From assembly GCA_965204695.1 (NCBI GenBank), contig OZ242007.1:1922001-1986000 (forward strand): a stretch of 64,000 nucleotides of DNA. The letters run 5' to 3'. Position 1 is the stretch's first letter. Each line of letters opens with the position of its first letter. Position numbers and translations under genes: made by a program. A model generated the notes under the pieces. The model was not told the origin of the DNA. It searched no databases and was given only the letters and a program-made list of their open reading frames with translations. This stretch comes from JAHEKD01 sp965204695. Its GTDB lineage: Bacteria > Pseudomonadota > Gammaproteobacteria > Arenicellales > JAHEKD01. Positions 25,982-35,086 of this stretch are shown here, one piece after another.

Positions 25982-27595
25982 ATGTTCCGACATAGTAATG
26001 ATAAAAAACTGTCTTCAATAATTCATGAAGGACTAGCATCCAGACAAACAAGCCGACGTGAATTCATGAAACAAGCATTACAAACAGGCATAACCGTTTC
26101 AGCAGCAACATCTTTATGGAGTAGTCTTGCTTATGCACAACCCAAGCAGGGCGGGACCTTGCGAGTAGGAATGGCAGATGGCGCAACCACTGATAGCTGG
26201 GACCCAGCAGTGACTAATACTCGCTACATGATTCACATGAATCATGTTAATCGAAACATGTTGACTGAAATCACAGCCGAAAACGAATTAGGCCCTGAGT
26301 TGGCGAAATCGTGGGAAGCTTCAGCTGATGCATCGACCTGGACGTTTGAACTTCAAGATGGTGTTGAATTTCATGACGCTAAAAGCTTTGGCGCTGAAGA
26401 TGTGGTGGCTACATTAAATTATCACCGCAATCCAGATACCGGTTCTGCGGTTGCCTCATTACTGGAACCTATTGAAGAGATCAAGGCGGATGGAAAAAAC
26501 CGAGTCACTATCCAACTAAAATCCGGTAATGCCGACTTTCCATATTTAATGACAGATTATCATTTATGCATTCTTCCAGCCGATGGTAATGGTGGTGTTG
26601 TTATTAACGAAAATGGAACAGGTTGTTACAAAGTCGAGCAGCACGAATCGGGGGTCAGTACTAAGTTGGTAAGAAATCCTAATAACTGGAAAGAAAACGC
26701 TGCTTACTTCGATGAAGTATTGTTTACTACCATCAATGATGCAAATTCCAGACAAACTGCACTGGTCTCAGGTGACGTTGATATTATTGATGAAGTGGAT
26801 TTGAAGACAGTCTCATTGCTGGAGCGACAAAGCGGAATAGAGATTGACCAGGCCGAAAGTGCTTCTTACGCTTCCCTGCCAATGCGCATGGATGTGGCTC
26901 CTTTTGATAATCTGGATGTGCAGATGGCACTGAAATATGCGATGAATCGTCAGGAATGGGTTGACAAGATTCGTTTCGGTTACGCAGCGATTGGCAATGA
27001 TCATCCCATAGGTTCTGTCATGCCTTATTATGCAGCAGATCTGGAACAACGAAACTATGATCCAGACAAAGCCAAATATCACTTAAAACAAGCGGGACTG
27101 GAAAAACTAAGCGTTGATTTCCATGTTTCAGATGCCCCGTTTACGGGTGGAGTCGATGCCGCATCGCTTTATCAGGAAGCAGCTAGACCGGCAGGAATTG
27201 ATATCAATATCGTCAGAACTCCAACTGATGGCTATTGGTCTGACGTCTGGAATAACAAGCCTTTTTGCCTCGCACAGTGGGGTGCACGTCCAACACCGGA
27301 CATGATTTTATCGCTGGTTTATGCCAGTGGCGCAGCCTGGAATGAATCCAACTTTAGCCATGAACGATTCGATAAGCTATTGGTGGAAGCCCGAGCAGAA
27401 CTTGATCAAGCCAAACGGGCAGAACAGTACCGGGAAATGCAGCAGATCATTCGTGATGATTGTGGCGTAATCGTGCCCTTCTTCAAAAACTATGTCTACG
27501 CACGGCGTTCCAATGTTCAACATGGCCCAGGCTTGACCGGCACCTGGCCATTAGATGGCTACAAAGCATTAGAACGCTGGTGGTTCACTGCTTAA
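25982..27595 (+). CDS. Family 5 (peptide/opine-type) ABC substrate-binding protein, Tat signal
   Basis: A 537-residue periplasmic binding protein. Twin-arginine SRREFMKQ at about residue 25 is followed by a hydrophobic stretch and LAYAQP, suggesting Tat export. SBP_bac_5 blocks are LGPELAKSWEASADASTWTF, LQDGVEFHDAKSFGAEDV and VIVPFFKNYV. It is a paralogue of the protein at 2019 over its whole length. It has no permease or ATPase neighbours and its own terminator. The divergent RpiR and nitrilase genes and the downstream demethylating dehydrogenase suggest an N-methylated or amide solute, which is inference. The ATG at 25982 is chosen over an upstream extension lacking a signal. Confidence 0.93.
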   Translation: MFRHSNDKKLSSIIHEGLASRQTSRREFMKQALQTGITVSAATSLWSSLAYAQPKQGGTLRVGMADGATTDSWDPAVTNTRYMIHMNHVNRNMLTEITAENELGPELAKSWEASADASTWTFELQDGVEFHDAKSFGAEDVVATLNYHRNPDTGSAVASLLEPIEEIKADGKNRVTIQLKSGNADFPYLMTDYHLCILPADGNGGVVINENGTGCYKVEQHESGVSTKLVRNPNNWKENAAYFDEVLFTTINDANSRQTALVSGDVDIIDEVDLKTVSLLERQSGIEIDQAESASYASLPMRMDVAPFDNLDVQMALKYAMNRQEWVDKIRFGYAAIGNDHPIGSVMPYYAADLEQRNYDPDKAKYHLKQAGLEKLSVDFHVSDAPFTGGVDAASLYQEAARPAGIDINIVRTPTDGYWSDVWNNKPFCLAQWGARPTPDMILSLVYASGAAWNESNFSHERFDKLLVEARAELDQAKRAEQYREMQQIIRDDCGVIVPFFKNYVYARRSNVQHGPGLTGTWPLDGYKALERWWFTA

Positions 27596-27616
27596 AACTC
27601 ATCCTGAGATTAACAT

Positions 27617-27650
27617 TGGGCAATGTAATGTACATTGCCCATTTATTTTG
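27617..27650 (+). terminator. Intrinsic terminator after the second binding-protein gene
   Basis: TGGGCAATGTA and TACATTGCCCA form an 11-bp perfect stem with loop ATG, followed by TTTATTTTG. It lies 21 bp past the stop codon and separates the binding protein from the dehydrogenase. Confidence 0.85.
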
Positions 27651-27717
27651 TTGATACGGAAACATTTCTGATTATTATCAAAGTATTTTTAATAAAAACA
27701 ATCTGTGGGTCTGATTG

Positions 27718-30117
27718 ATGGACAATAATAATCTTCCTTCCCATGCATCGGTTATCGTTATTGGTGGCGGTGTCATGGGTTGTTCAACTCTATATCACTT
27801 AGCGAAGCTAGGTGTTTCCGATGCAGTCTTGTTAGAACGTAATAAGCTGACCAGCGGTACGACCTGGCATTCTGCTGCACAAGTGCGCGCGCTTAGATCA
27901 ACACAGAACATGACCAACCTGATTCGATATTCGATTGATCTTTACAAACAACTTGAACAGGAAACTGGTCAAGTGACCGGCTGGATTAATAAAGGCTCAC
28001 TTTCAATTGCTACCCATCCTGAGCGTTTGACTCATATCAAGCGACAGGAATCACTGGCCCATTTATTCGGTGTTACAGCCACCTCCATTTCTGCCGATGA
28101 AGCTCATGAACGATGGCCATTAATGAATGCAGAGGATGTGATCGGTGCAGTTTGGTCACCTGACGATGGCCGTGTCAGTCCATCAGATCTTTGCAGTGCA
28201 CTGGTTAAAGGTGCCAGGAACGCTGGTGCTAGCATCTTTGAAGATACTGCCGTGATCGGCATTGTGACAGAAGCTGGAAAGATCAAGGCTGTTGAAACTG
28301 AGGCTGGGACTATTCGTTGTGATGCCATCGCTTTGTGCACCGGCCTTTGGAGTAAACGGATAGGCGCTATGGCCGGCGCTGAGTTGCCAGTGTGGCCCTG
28401 CGAACATTTCTACTTGTTAACCAAAGCCGTTGATGGTGTTGAAGGTAATTTACCCACATTGTCTGATCATGATGCCCATTTATATATCCGCGATGATTCA
28501 GGGGGGTTGTTAGTGGGTTGTTTCGAACCTATTGGAAAACCCACTGATCCGGAAGTTTTAGGTGAAGATTTTGCTTTTCAATTATTACCCGAAGATTGGG
28601 ACCATTTTGAACCCATGATGCACAATGCATTGCATCGGCTTCCTTGCCTGGAAACGGCAGAGGTCAGAATGTTACTGAATGGTCCGGAAAGCTTTACACC
28701 CGACGGGGCTTTCTTACTGGGCGAAAGCGCTGAAACTAGAGGATTATTTTTAGGTTGCGGCATGAATTCAGTCGGAGTAGCCACAGGTGGCGGTGCGGGG
28801 ATGGCGTTAGCTCATTGTATTGTAAATGGCCATACCCCTACTGATTTGCATGAAGTCGACCCTAAACGTTTTCCCAGCTGCTTTAGCGCAATTGAAGCAT
28901 TAAGCGAACGAGTACCCGAGGTACTGGGTAAACACTATGAAATCACCTTTCCTGGACGCCAGTGGGGCTCAAGTCGGGGACTGAGCAAATCACCTCTACA
29001 TCACCAATGGCTAGAACAAAACGCACATTTTGGGCAATTTTTTGGTTACGAGCGAGCACTTTATTTTAATAAATTTGCCGAACCCAAACTCACATTTGCC
29101 AGACCGTGTTGGTTTGATCAAGTTGGTGAAGAAGTAAAACAGGCTCATCAACATGCTGCTATTTTTGATCTGTCTACTTTTGGCAAAATTCGTGTCTCCG
29201 GTCCTGATGCCGAATCATTCCTCGATCGTGTCTGCTCTAATAACATGAAACGCAGTCCGGGAAAAATGATTTATACCACCATGCTTAACCAACGAGGAGG
29301 CGTTGAGAGTGACTTAACAGTCATGAGATTAAGCGATGAGAGCTATCGACTCTATGTCGGTACAACAGCAATTAAAAGAGATATGGCCTGGCTCAAAAAA
29401 CATCTTGAAAGTAACGAGCGTGTCACTTTTGTTGATGAAACGCACGACTTTGCCGTGATCGGACTAATGGGCCCAAGCGCATCGACGATTGCCGATAACA
29501 TCAGCTTAGATGCTATAAACAGTTTGAAGTACTTTAATCATGATCAGTTTGAAATCGAAAGCAAAGCAATCCGCGCCGCCCGATTATCTTATGTCGGAGA
29601 ATCGGGCTGGGAATTAACCTGTGCAAAAGATGATGCGGCTGCAATCTATGAATTATTGGCAGCCCAGGGTGCGAAACCCGCCGGCTTATTTGCCCAAACC
29701 TCCATGCGTATCGAGAAACGGTTCCTGGCTTACGGGCATGAACTCGATACAGATATTAATCCATTACAAGCGGGGCTGGAGTTTGCCATCGATTTCAACA
29801 AAGAATTCATCGGCAAGCAGGCATTGACCAAACTCAAACAAGAGAATCAAAGCAAAGCGATTGTTTCACTAGTCTTTACTGATAATAACGCTATCCCAAT
29901 CGGCAATGAGCCAGTCTATTTGGGTAACACTATCATTGGCAAAACAACTTCCGCTTCATTCGGCTATCGAATTGACCGACCTATCGCTTTAGCCATCATC
30001 AATAAATCTAATATCAAGGATGATGACCTTGTTTGTGTGGATGTTGGTGGTGAGAAACATTCAGCCGAAGTTAAATTTAGAGCAGCGTTTGATCCTGATA
30101 GTTCAAGACTGAAATAA
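27718..30117 (+). CDS. Dimethylglycine/sarcosine dehydrogenase-like flavoprotein (DAO + GcvT)
   Basis: A 799-residue enzyme. The N-terminal FAD-binding DAO domain (about 1-370) carries VIGGGVMGCSTLYHLAKLG and LTSGTTWHSAAQ. The central linker reads GRQWGSSRGLSKSPLHHQW. The C-terminal aminomethyltransferase domain (about 440-795) includes FDLSTFGKIRVSGPDAESFL and YVGESGWEL. The architecture matches dimethylglycine and sarcosine dehydrogenases, which oxidise an N-methyl group and pass C1 to tetrahydrofolate. The histidine of SGTTWHSA is the expected covalent FAD site. ATG 27718 is chosen; TTG 27715 overlaps it. Likely demethylates a glycine-betaine-derived compound or analogue. Confidence 0.9.
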   Translation: MDNNNLPSHASVIVIGGGVMGCSTLYHLAKLGVSDAVLLERNKLTSGTTWHSAAQVRALRSTQNMTNLIRYSIDLYKQLEQETGQVTGWINKGSLSIATHPERLTHIKRQESLAHLFGVTATSISADEAHERWPLMNAEDVIGAVWSPDDGRVSPSDLCSALVKGARNAGASIFEDTAVIGIVTEAGKIKAVETEAGTIRCDAIALCTGLWSKRIGAMAGAELPVWPCEHFYLLTKAVDGVEGNLPTLSDHDAHLYIRDDSGGLLVGCFEPIGKPTDPEVLGEDFAFQLLPEDWDHFEPMMHNALHRLPCLETAEVRMLLNGPESFTPDGAFLLGESAETRGLFLGCGMNSVGVATGGGAGMALAHCIVNGHTPTDLHEVDPKRFPSCFSAIEALSERVPEVLGKHYEITFPGRQWGSSRGLSKSPLHHQWLEQNAHFGQFFGYERALYFNKFAEPKLTFARPCWFDQVGEEVKQAHQHAAIFDLSTFGKIRVSGPDAESFLDRVCSNNMKRSPGKMIYTTMLNQRGGVESDLTVMRLSDESYRLYVGTTAIKRDMAWLKKHLESNERVTFVDETHDFAVIGLMGPSASTIADNISLDAINSLKYFNHDQFEIESKAIRAARLSYVGESGWELTCAKDDAAAIYELLAAQGAKPAGLFAQTSMRIEKRFLAYGHELDTDINPLQAGLEFAIDFNKEFIGKQALTKLKQENQSKAIVSLVFTDNNAIPIGNEPVYLGNTIIGKTTSASFGYRIDRPIALAIINKSNIKDDDLVCVDVGGEKHSAEVKFRAAFDPDSSRLK

Positions 30118-30147
30118 CTGTAACAGAAACTTCCTAAATACTAAATT

Positions 30148-30159
30148 GTATACCAATAA
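30148..30159 (+). promoter_or_regulatory. Candidate GntR operator, site 1
   Basis: GTATACCAATAA within ATTGTATACCAAT (30145-30157). The ATTGTATAC-like element is typical of FCD-type GntR operators. It is repeated exactly in inverted orientation at 30237-30248, 89 bp away, upstream of an operon that ends with its own GntR gene. Confidence 0.5.
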
Positions 30160-30236
30160 AATAAATATGTAGTTGTAAGTCTCTAAATATCCTTATTTAA
30201 CTGTAATTTCCATTCATGAGCGTTGAAATAAAATAA

Positions 30237-30248
30237 TTATTGGTATAC
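30237..30248 (-). promoter_or_regulatory. Candidate GntR operator, site 2
   Basis: TTATTGGTATAC is the exact reverse complement of site 1 over 12 bp, 46 bp upstream of the M24 start codon. The paired, opposed arrangement suggests cooperative binding or DNA looping by the operon-encoded GntR protein. Confidence 0.5.
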
Positions 30249-30293
30249 CTTTTCTGAAATTACTCATTCATTAATCGGTGTAAGGATAGCATC

Positions 30294-31445
30294 ATGCAAA
30301 AACCGTTTCCTCAACAAGAACTGAAAAGCAGGCTGGCAAAAGTCAGGGACAAAATGGCTGATGAACAGCTAGATGGATTGTTAGTCAGCGTTCCGGAGAA
30401 TATTTATTACCTTACCGGACTCGATCACTGGGGATTTTTCGCCTGTCATATCCTGTTGGTGCCGCTAGAAGGCCCATTGGCTTTAATGTGCCGGAAGATG
30501 GAGAAGATCACAGTAGAAAATCAGCTTGAAGATGTGGAATTTTACGGCCATGAGGACACGGAAGAACCTGCTGATTATGTCTTTAACATGCTAAAAGACA
30601 GAGGCTTAGAGAGCTCTAAAATAGGCATCGAAAAGCGTAGTCTGTTTATGACACCGCGGATTTATGAAATGGTTCTACAGTGTGCGGACAACGCCAGCTG
30701 GAAAGATGCTTCTGGATTAATGGACGACATCCGTTTGGTGAAATCGCCCCTGGAGCAAGACTATACTCGTAAAGCCGCAGTAGCGGCTGATGCTGGTACT
30801 TTGGCGGCGATTGAAGCTATTCGAGATGGTGCCACGGATTATGAAGTTACAGCTGAGTGTCATCGCGCGATGATTCTGGCCGGTAGCGAATACCCTGGGT
30901 TTGGCCCTTTTGTCCGTCCAACCCGGCGCCTCGGGGAAGAACATACCACCTGGCGTGGTGATGCATTCAACAGCGGCGACGCTGTGTTCCTGGAAATTGG
31001 AGCGGCCTACCGTAAATACCAAGCGCCCATGGGTCGGTTAGTCTATGTAGGTTCAGCACCTGAAAATGTTGAGCGTTCAGTTGAGCTGGCTATTGATGGA
31101 ATGCAGGCAATCTGTAATACATTGAAGCCTGGAATAACCGCCGGCGAAGTGTACCAAGCCTGGCAGGATATCGCTGACAACGCCGGGCTTAGTCACTATC
31201 GCCGTCATCACTGCGGCTATTTGGTGGGTATCGGCTTTCCCCCGAGCTGGACCGGTGGCAGCATGGTAACCAGTTTGCAACCGGGTAGTCCACGCAAGCT
31301 CCAGGCCGGCATGGTATTTCATGCTCACTCATGGTTTACTAATACCGACTGTGTTGATTATTTTATTTCGAACACAGTCATGCTGACTGAGTCAGGGGCT
31401 GAAATACTCACTGATCAGTCACCGCAAACACTTATCATCCGTTAG
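30294..31445 (+). CDS. M24 (creatinase/aminopeptidase fold) hydrolase, ectoine-hydrolase (DoeA)-like
   Basis: A 383-residue pita-bread-fold enzyme. The N-terminal creatinase-N domain (about 10-140) includes PENIYYLTGLDHWGFFACHI. The catalytic domain ends HHCGYLVGIGFPPSW and GMVFHAHSW. The usual two metal aspartates are replaced (VFLEIGAAYRKYQAPMGR), as in metal-independent creatinase and in DoeA-type ectoine hydrolases, which share the EI...YR.Y..PM.R pattern as I recall it. It probably hydrolyses a cyclic amidine or amide C-N bond. It is first of a five-gene operon. The absence of a DoeB deacetylase argues against the standard ectoine pathway. Confidence 0.8.
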   Translation: MQKPFPQQELKSRLAKVRDKMADEQLDGLLVSVPENIYYLTGLDHWGFFACHILLVPLEGPLALMCRKMEKITVENQLEDVEFYGHEDTEEPADYVFNMLKDRGLESSKIGIEKRSLFMTPRIYEMVLQCADNASWKDASGLMDDIRLVKSPLEQDYTRKAAVAADAGTLAAIEAIRDGATDYEVTAECHRAMILAGSEYPGFGPFVRPTRRLGEEHTTWRGDAFNSGDAVFLEIGAAYRKYQAPMGRLVYVGSAPENVERSVELAIDGMQAICNTLKPGITAGEVYQAWQDIADNAGLSHYRRHHCGYLVGIGFPPSWTGGSMVTSLQPGSPRKLQAGMVFHAHSWFTNTDCVDYFISNTVMLTESGAEILTDQSPQTLIIR

Positions 31446-31457
31446 GAGATTTTTTAA

Positions 31458-32246
31458 ATGAAAATCGGTGTATTTCAACCCGCCGGTGGTGGCTTGACTG
31501 TTGATGAACGAATCCAGCGTTTACAAGCCGCTATCAGCGCTTATCAAAACGAGGCTGAGAGTTTAGATTTGGTACTTTGCCCCGAGTTGTTTGTTTCCGG
31601 CTATAACGTTGGTGATGATTTAATCAAGTTGGCACAACCGGCTCAGGGTGATTTTTATCAAATTGTCAAAGATCTGGCAGCGCACACGAATTGCTCTATT
31701 GTCTACGGCTACCCGGAAAGAGTTGAGCAGCGCTTATTTAATTCAGCAGCATGTGTTGCGCCGGATGGCCAGTTATTGGCCAACCATCGTAAGCAGCTGA
31801 ATTCTCCGGGAAGTTTTGAGGAAGATTATTTCACTCCCGGTGACTGTGCTACCTATTTCGATTATTCGGGCATTAAAGTTGCAATCATGATCTGTTATGA
31901 AGTGGAATTTCCTGAAGTTGTCCGAATCGTAGCCGCCAATGGCGCACACTTAGTGTTAGTACCAACGGCATTAGTAGCTCAATGGGAAGTGGTAGCCGAA
32001 AAGCTCGTGCCGACACGTGCATTCGAAAACGGTGTCTGGTTGGCGTATGCCAATCATGCCGGCCACGAAAACGGCTTTGATTATTTCGGTGGTAGCAAGA
32101 TAGTCGCACCAAATGGTGAAGTAAAAGCCCATGCCGGTGAGGTTGAAAACTTGATCGTTACAGAGATTGATCTGGCGAGTGTTATAGCAGCACAAAAACG
32201 ATTACCCTATCTCAGGGATTATTCGAAGTTCCACAATTGTCAATAA
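31458..32246 (+). CDS. Carbon-nitrogen hydrolase (nitrilase superfamily)
   Basis: A 262-residue nitrilase-fold amidase with a visible triad: Glu43 (LVLCPELFVSGY), Lys112 (ANHRKQLN) and Cys146 (IMICYEVEFPE). RBS AGGAGA lies upstream, 12 bp after the M24 stop. The position in the operon suggests it cleaves the amide, carbamoyl or similar product of the M24 enzyme. Exact substrate unknown. Similar in layout to the nitrilase at 23972 but clearly different in sequence. Confidence 0.92.
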   Translation: MKIGVFQPAGGGLTVDERIQRLQAAISAYQNEAESLDLVLCPELFVSGYNVGDDLIKLAQPAQGDFYQIVKDLAAHTNCSIVYGYPERVEQRLFNSAACVAPDGQLLANHRKQLNSPGSFEEDYFTPGDCATYFDYSGIKVAIMICYEVEFPEVVRIVAANGAHLVLVPTALVAQWEVVAEKLVPTRAFENGVWLAYANHAGHENGFDYFGGSKIVAPNGEVKAHAGEVENLIVTEIDLASVIAAQKRLPYLRDYSKFHNCQ

Positions 32247-32268
32247 TTCATCAATCGATCATCCGCAA

Positions 32269-33075
32269 ATGGACAAACCCATCAAAGTTGCTGTAGCCAG
32301 TCTGGGAGCAATTGGTTCTCGAGTGGCCAAATCATTAAGTCAAGGCGACATACCCGGCATAAACCTTTGCGCGGTGGCAACTCGCAATGTTGATAAAGCA
32401 CGTATCACCAGCAATTCTGAAATACCCGTTTTGGCTTTATCCGAGTTAGCCAATCATGCGGATATCGTTGTGGAATGTTTACCCGCATCCGAATTTGATA
32501 AGATGGCTGTTCCCACTATTGAAAAGGGCAAAAAGCTGATTGTTTTAACCGGTTCAGCGCTATTGGAACGACCCAGTCTGATAGAGCGTGCGAAGCAAAC
32601 AGGCGCACGCATTTTAGTGCCTTCAGGTGCCATGATTGGGCTTGATGGTATTAATGCCACGAATGAAGGACAAATTCATAGCGTTAAAATTCAAACTGTG
32701 AAGCCACCGATGAGCTTGGCTAATTCGCCTTATGTTAAAGCACAAAATTTAAATCTTGAAACTTTAGACTCTGCGTTGTGTATCTATTCCGGGTCAGTTC
32801 GCCAGGCCGCACGACATTTCCCGGCGAATATGAATGTAGCTGCAGCGATCAGCTTGGCTGGCATTGGTGCTGATCAAACTATGCTGGAAATTTGGGCAGA
32901 TCCTGACATCGATGCCAATACCCATAAAGTAACGGTTGAATCTGATGCATCGAGTTATTACTGGGAAGTAAAAAATACCCCCAGTGCCGAAAATCCCGCT
33001 ACCGGGATTATTACGCCTCAAAGTGTGTTGGCGTTGCTGCGCGGTTTAGTGAATCCTTTGAAGATTGGAACCTAG
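32269..33075 (+). CDS. Aspartate dehydrogenase (NadX/L-AspDH-like)
   Basis: A 268-residue NAD(P)-dependent enzyme of the aspartate dehydrogenase family, interconverting L-aspartate and iminosuccinate/oxaloacetate plus ammonia. The Rossmann motif VASLGAIGSRVAKSL opens the protein, VPSGAMIGLDGINA is the central conserved block, and ARHFPANMNVAAAI holds the catalytic His. It sits between a nitrilase gene and a threonine-dehydratase-like gene, so the operon probably ends in aspartate/oxaloacetate chemistry. Stop and next start are 1 bp apart (TAG A ATG). Confidence 0.9.
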   Translation: MDKPIKVAVASLGAIGSRVAKSLSQGDIPGINLCAVATRNVDKARITSNSEIPVLALSELANHADIVVECLPASEFDKMAVPTIEKGKKLIVLTGSALLERPSLIERAKQTGARILVPSGAMIGLDGINATNEGQIHSVKIQTVKPPMSLANSPYVKAQNLNLETLDSALCIYSGSVRQAARHFPANMNVAAAISLAGIGADQTMLEIWADPDIDANTHKVTVESDASSYYWEVKNTPSAENPATGIITPQSVLALLRGLVNPLKIGT

Positions 33076-33076
33076 A

Positions 33077-34066
33077 ATGACTGTTTGCTTAGACGATATT
33101 AAAGCCGCTAGAGACAGAATAAAGGGCAGAATCGCTCATACGCCCTTACTGGAATCGGAATTCTTAAACCAAGAACTAAACGCTCGGGTGTTATTTAAAG
33201 CCGAGTGCTTGCAAAAAACCGGCTCCTTTAAAATCAGGGGCGCACTCAGCAAACTGAGCACTTTAACTGACACTGAGAAAAATCGAGGTGTAGTCGCATT
33301 TTCATCAGGCAATCATGCGCAAGGAGTCGCTGCGGCGGCTAAGATATTTGGTGTATCTGCCAAAATAGTGATTCCAGAAGATGCTCCGCCGCTGAAGATC
33401 AACAATACTCGTGGCTATGGCGCGGAGGTGGTTTTATACGATCGTTATAACGAGGATCGAACTGCTATAGCCAGAGAAATACAGGAAAATGAAGGTCGTA
33501 TCCTTATTCCGCCTTTCGATGATGAAAAGATCATTGCTGGTCAGGGCACAGCAGGGCTTGAAATCGTGGAACAATTGTCTTGGTTAAATGTCAGTCCGGA
33601 TATAGTGCTTAGCCCCTGTGGTGGAGGTGGATTAATTGCCGGGGTGGCTACAGCAGTGAATTCTTATCATCCAGATACACAGATTTATGCCGTTGAACCG
33701 GAAGATTTTGATGATACTGCCCGTTCGCTACAAGCGGATACTATCCTGGCCAACAATACCGATAACCGTTCTATTTGTGATGCCATTGTTACCGAGCAAC
33801 CCGGGTATAAAACCTTTGCCATCAATAGACAGTTGCTAGCAGGCGGGCTAACAGTGACTGATTCAGAAGTCGTTAAAGCCATGAAACAAGCCTTTCATCA
33901 ACTCAAATTAATCGTCGAACCTGGCGGCGCGGTCGGCCTAGCGGCATTATTGTCAAAAGCGATTTCCCTAAATCAGCAAACAGCCATCGTGATCCTCTCG
34001 GGTGGCAATATAGATAGCGATAGTTATTTTAAATTTATCGATGAAAACAGCACAGCAGTTAACTGA
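33077..34066 (+). CDS. PLP-dependent threonine/3-hydroxyaspartate dehydratase-like enzyme
   Basis: A 329-residue fold-type II PLP enzyme. Lys52 (TGSFKIRGA) is the Schiff-base lysine. The phosphate loop is SPCGGGGLIAG near residue 178, and SGGNID is the terminal motif. The family includes serine racemase, threonine dehydratase and hydroxyaspartate dehydratase (EutB/BhcB-type). Beside aspartate dehydrogenase, dehydration of 3-hydroxyaspartate to iminosuccinate, then reduction to aspartate, is an attractive inference. ATG 33077 is chosen; TTG 33065 would overlap the previous gene. It overlaps the GntR gene by 26 bp. Confidence 0.88.
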   Translation: MTVCLDDIKAARDRIKGRIAHTPLLESEFLNQELNARVLFKAECLQKTGSFKIRGALSKLSTLTDTEKNRGVVAFSSGNHAQGVAAAAKIFGVSAKIVIPEDAPPLKINNTRGYGAEVVLYDRYNEDRTAIAREIQENEGRILIPPFDDEKIIAGQGTAGLEIVEQLSWLNVSPDIVLSPCGGGGLIAGVATAVNSYHPDTQIYAVEPEDFDDTARSLQADTILANNTDNRSICDAIVTEQPGYKTFAINRQLLAGGLTVTDSEVVKAMKQAFHQLKLIVEPGGAVGLAALLSKAISLNQQTAIVILSGGNIDSDSYFKFIDENSTAVN

Positions 34067-34760
34067 ATCCAGCGATAATAATTTAAAAGCATTATCGCAA
34101 ACAACTAGCAGCCGCACTCGAGCCCAGCGGATTTTTGAAACGATGCGTGAACGGATCAGCTTGCTGGTCTACCCACCTGGAACAAAATTACGGGAACGAG
34201 AGCTGGCCGAAAAGTTTCAAGTCAGCCGAACCCCGATCCGCAGCGTTCTACAACGCCTGGAGTTTGAAGGACTCACCTACAGTCGTCAGGGCCACGGTAC
34301 GATTGTGACTAGTATAGATTTATACCGATTAATCGAAGTGTATAAAGTCAGAATGAAGCTGGCTGAAATGTTTGGTGAGTCATCCAGTTTAGAAAATGCA
34401 GCTGGTGCGATCAATATATTTGATCGATTAATTGCTGATTGTGAAAAGGTTGAGGATCAACCCGACTTTTACCAGTTTGGCCTACTCAATATAGGTCTTC
34501 ACGAAGCACTACAAAGCTTGACGACCAACACAACCTTACAAGCTCAAATTGACACCTTGTTTTACCAAACCGTCAGGATGTGGTTTCTGATCCTCTCAAA
34601 CGAAGAATGGGATCACCAAATCAAAGAACTGACACATGAAATGCGAGAAACCAGACGATTTTTAAAACAAGGCGATCTCGAATCAATGGGTTACATCCGC
34701 CGCAGCCATTTATCACTGGTGGTAAGAAAGCTAGAACAAGTTTCCGATAAGTCACAATAA
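34041..34760 (+). CDS. GntR family transcriptional regulator (FCD subfamily)
   Basis: A 239-residue regulator. The winged HTH at about residues 25-95 (GTKLRERELAEKFQVSRTPIRSVLQRLEFEGLT) precedes an all-helical FCD-type effector domain. It overlaps the 3' end of the dehydratase gene by 26 bp, so it is translated from the same operon. Paired operator-like sites upstream of the operon suggest autoregulation. FCD regulators usually respond to small carboxylic acids or amino acids. Confidence 0.9.
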   Translation: MKTAQQLTESSDNNLKALSQTTSSRTRAQRIFETMRERISLLVYPPGTKLRERELAEKFQVSRTPIRSVLQRLEFEGLTYSRQGHGTIVTSIDLYRLIEVYKVRMKLAEMFGESSSLENAAGAINIFDRLIADCEKVEDQPDFYQFGLLNIGLHEALQSLTTNTTLQAQIDTLFYQTVRMWFLILSNEEWDHQIKELTHEMRETRRFLKQGDLESMGYIRRSHLSLVVRKLEQVSDKSQ

Positions 34761-35086
34761 TCAGTTTCTATAAGCCGAGATTAGAAATAAGCGTCAAATT
34801 TGGGATAAAACATTAGAATTGGCCTCTGTCGGATTGGGTCTAAGCTTCCACAGTTTAGATATCGTCAAACAACGACTGACCGAATTTGCCCTGAACAGAC
34901 GTTTATTATTTAACTGTAATTTGTAAAAATTACTTCAAACCAGAAATTAACGCCTCAATAACTCGCGATTGTAGCGGTGACCATATGAGTTGAAAAATAG
35001 GAAGCAGAACCATTCACATATATGGACTCCTCGGAGAACGTCGAGTTTATTCACTTATTATACTATCTTCTTAGGTTAGCTAAAGC
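34761..35086. other. 326-bp gap with an unexplained short open frame
   Basis: No gene is called here. On the plus strand a frame is open from about 34777 to TAA at 34924-34926. It contains KRQIWDKTLELASVGLGL and DIVKQRLTEFALNRRLLF, which look protein-like. It has no ATG and no recognisable family. It could be the tail of a lost gene. The segment ends at the Clp-N-like gene and may mark one edge of an inserted module. Confidence 0.3.

Noticed and set aside
27596..27717. Glycine riboswitch before the DMGDH-like gene
   Set aside because: The only clear structure is the terminator of the binding-protein gene; no room for or sign of an aptamer.
30294..34760. Standard ectoine degradation cluster
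   Set aside because: Only the DoeA-like gene and possibly the dehydratase fit; the DoeB deacetylase, transaminase and semialdehyde dehydrogenase are missing.
34777..34926. Open 50-codon frame in the GntR/Clp-N gap as a gene
   Set aside because: No start codon, no ribosome site, no recognised family; recorded only as a note on the gap.
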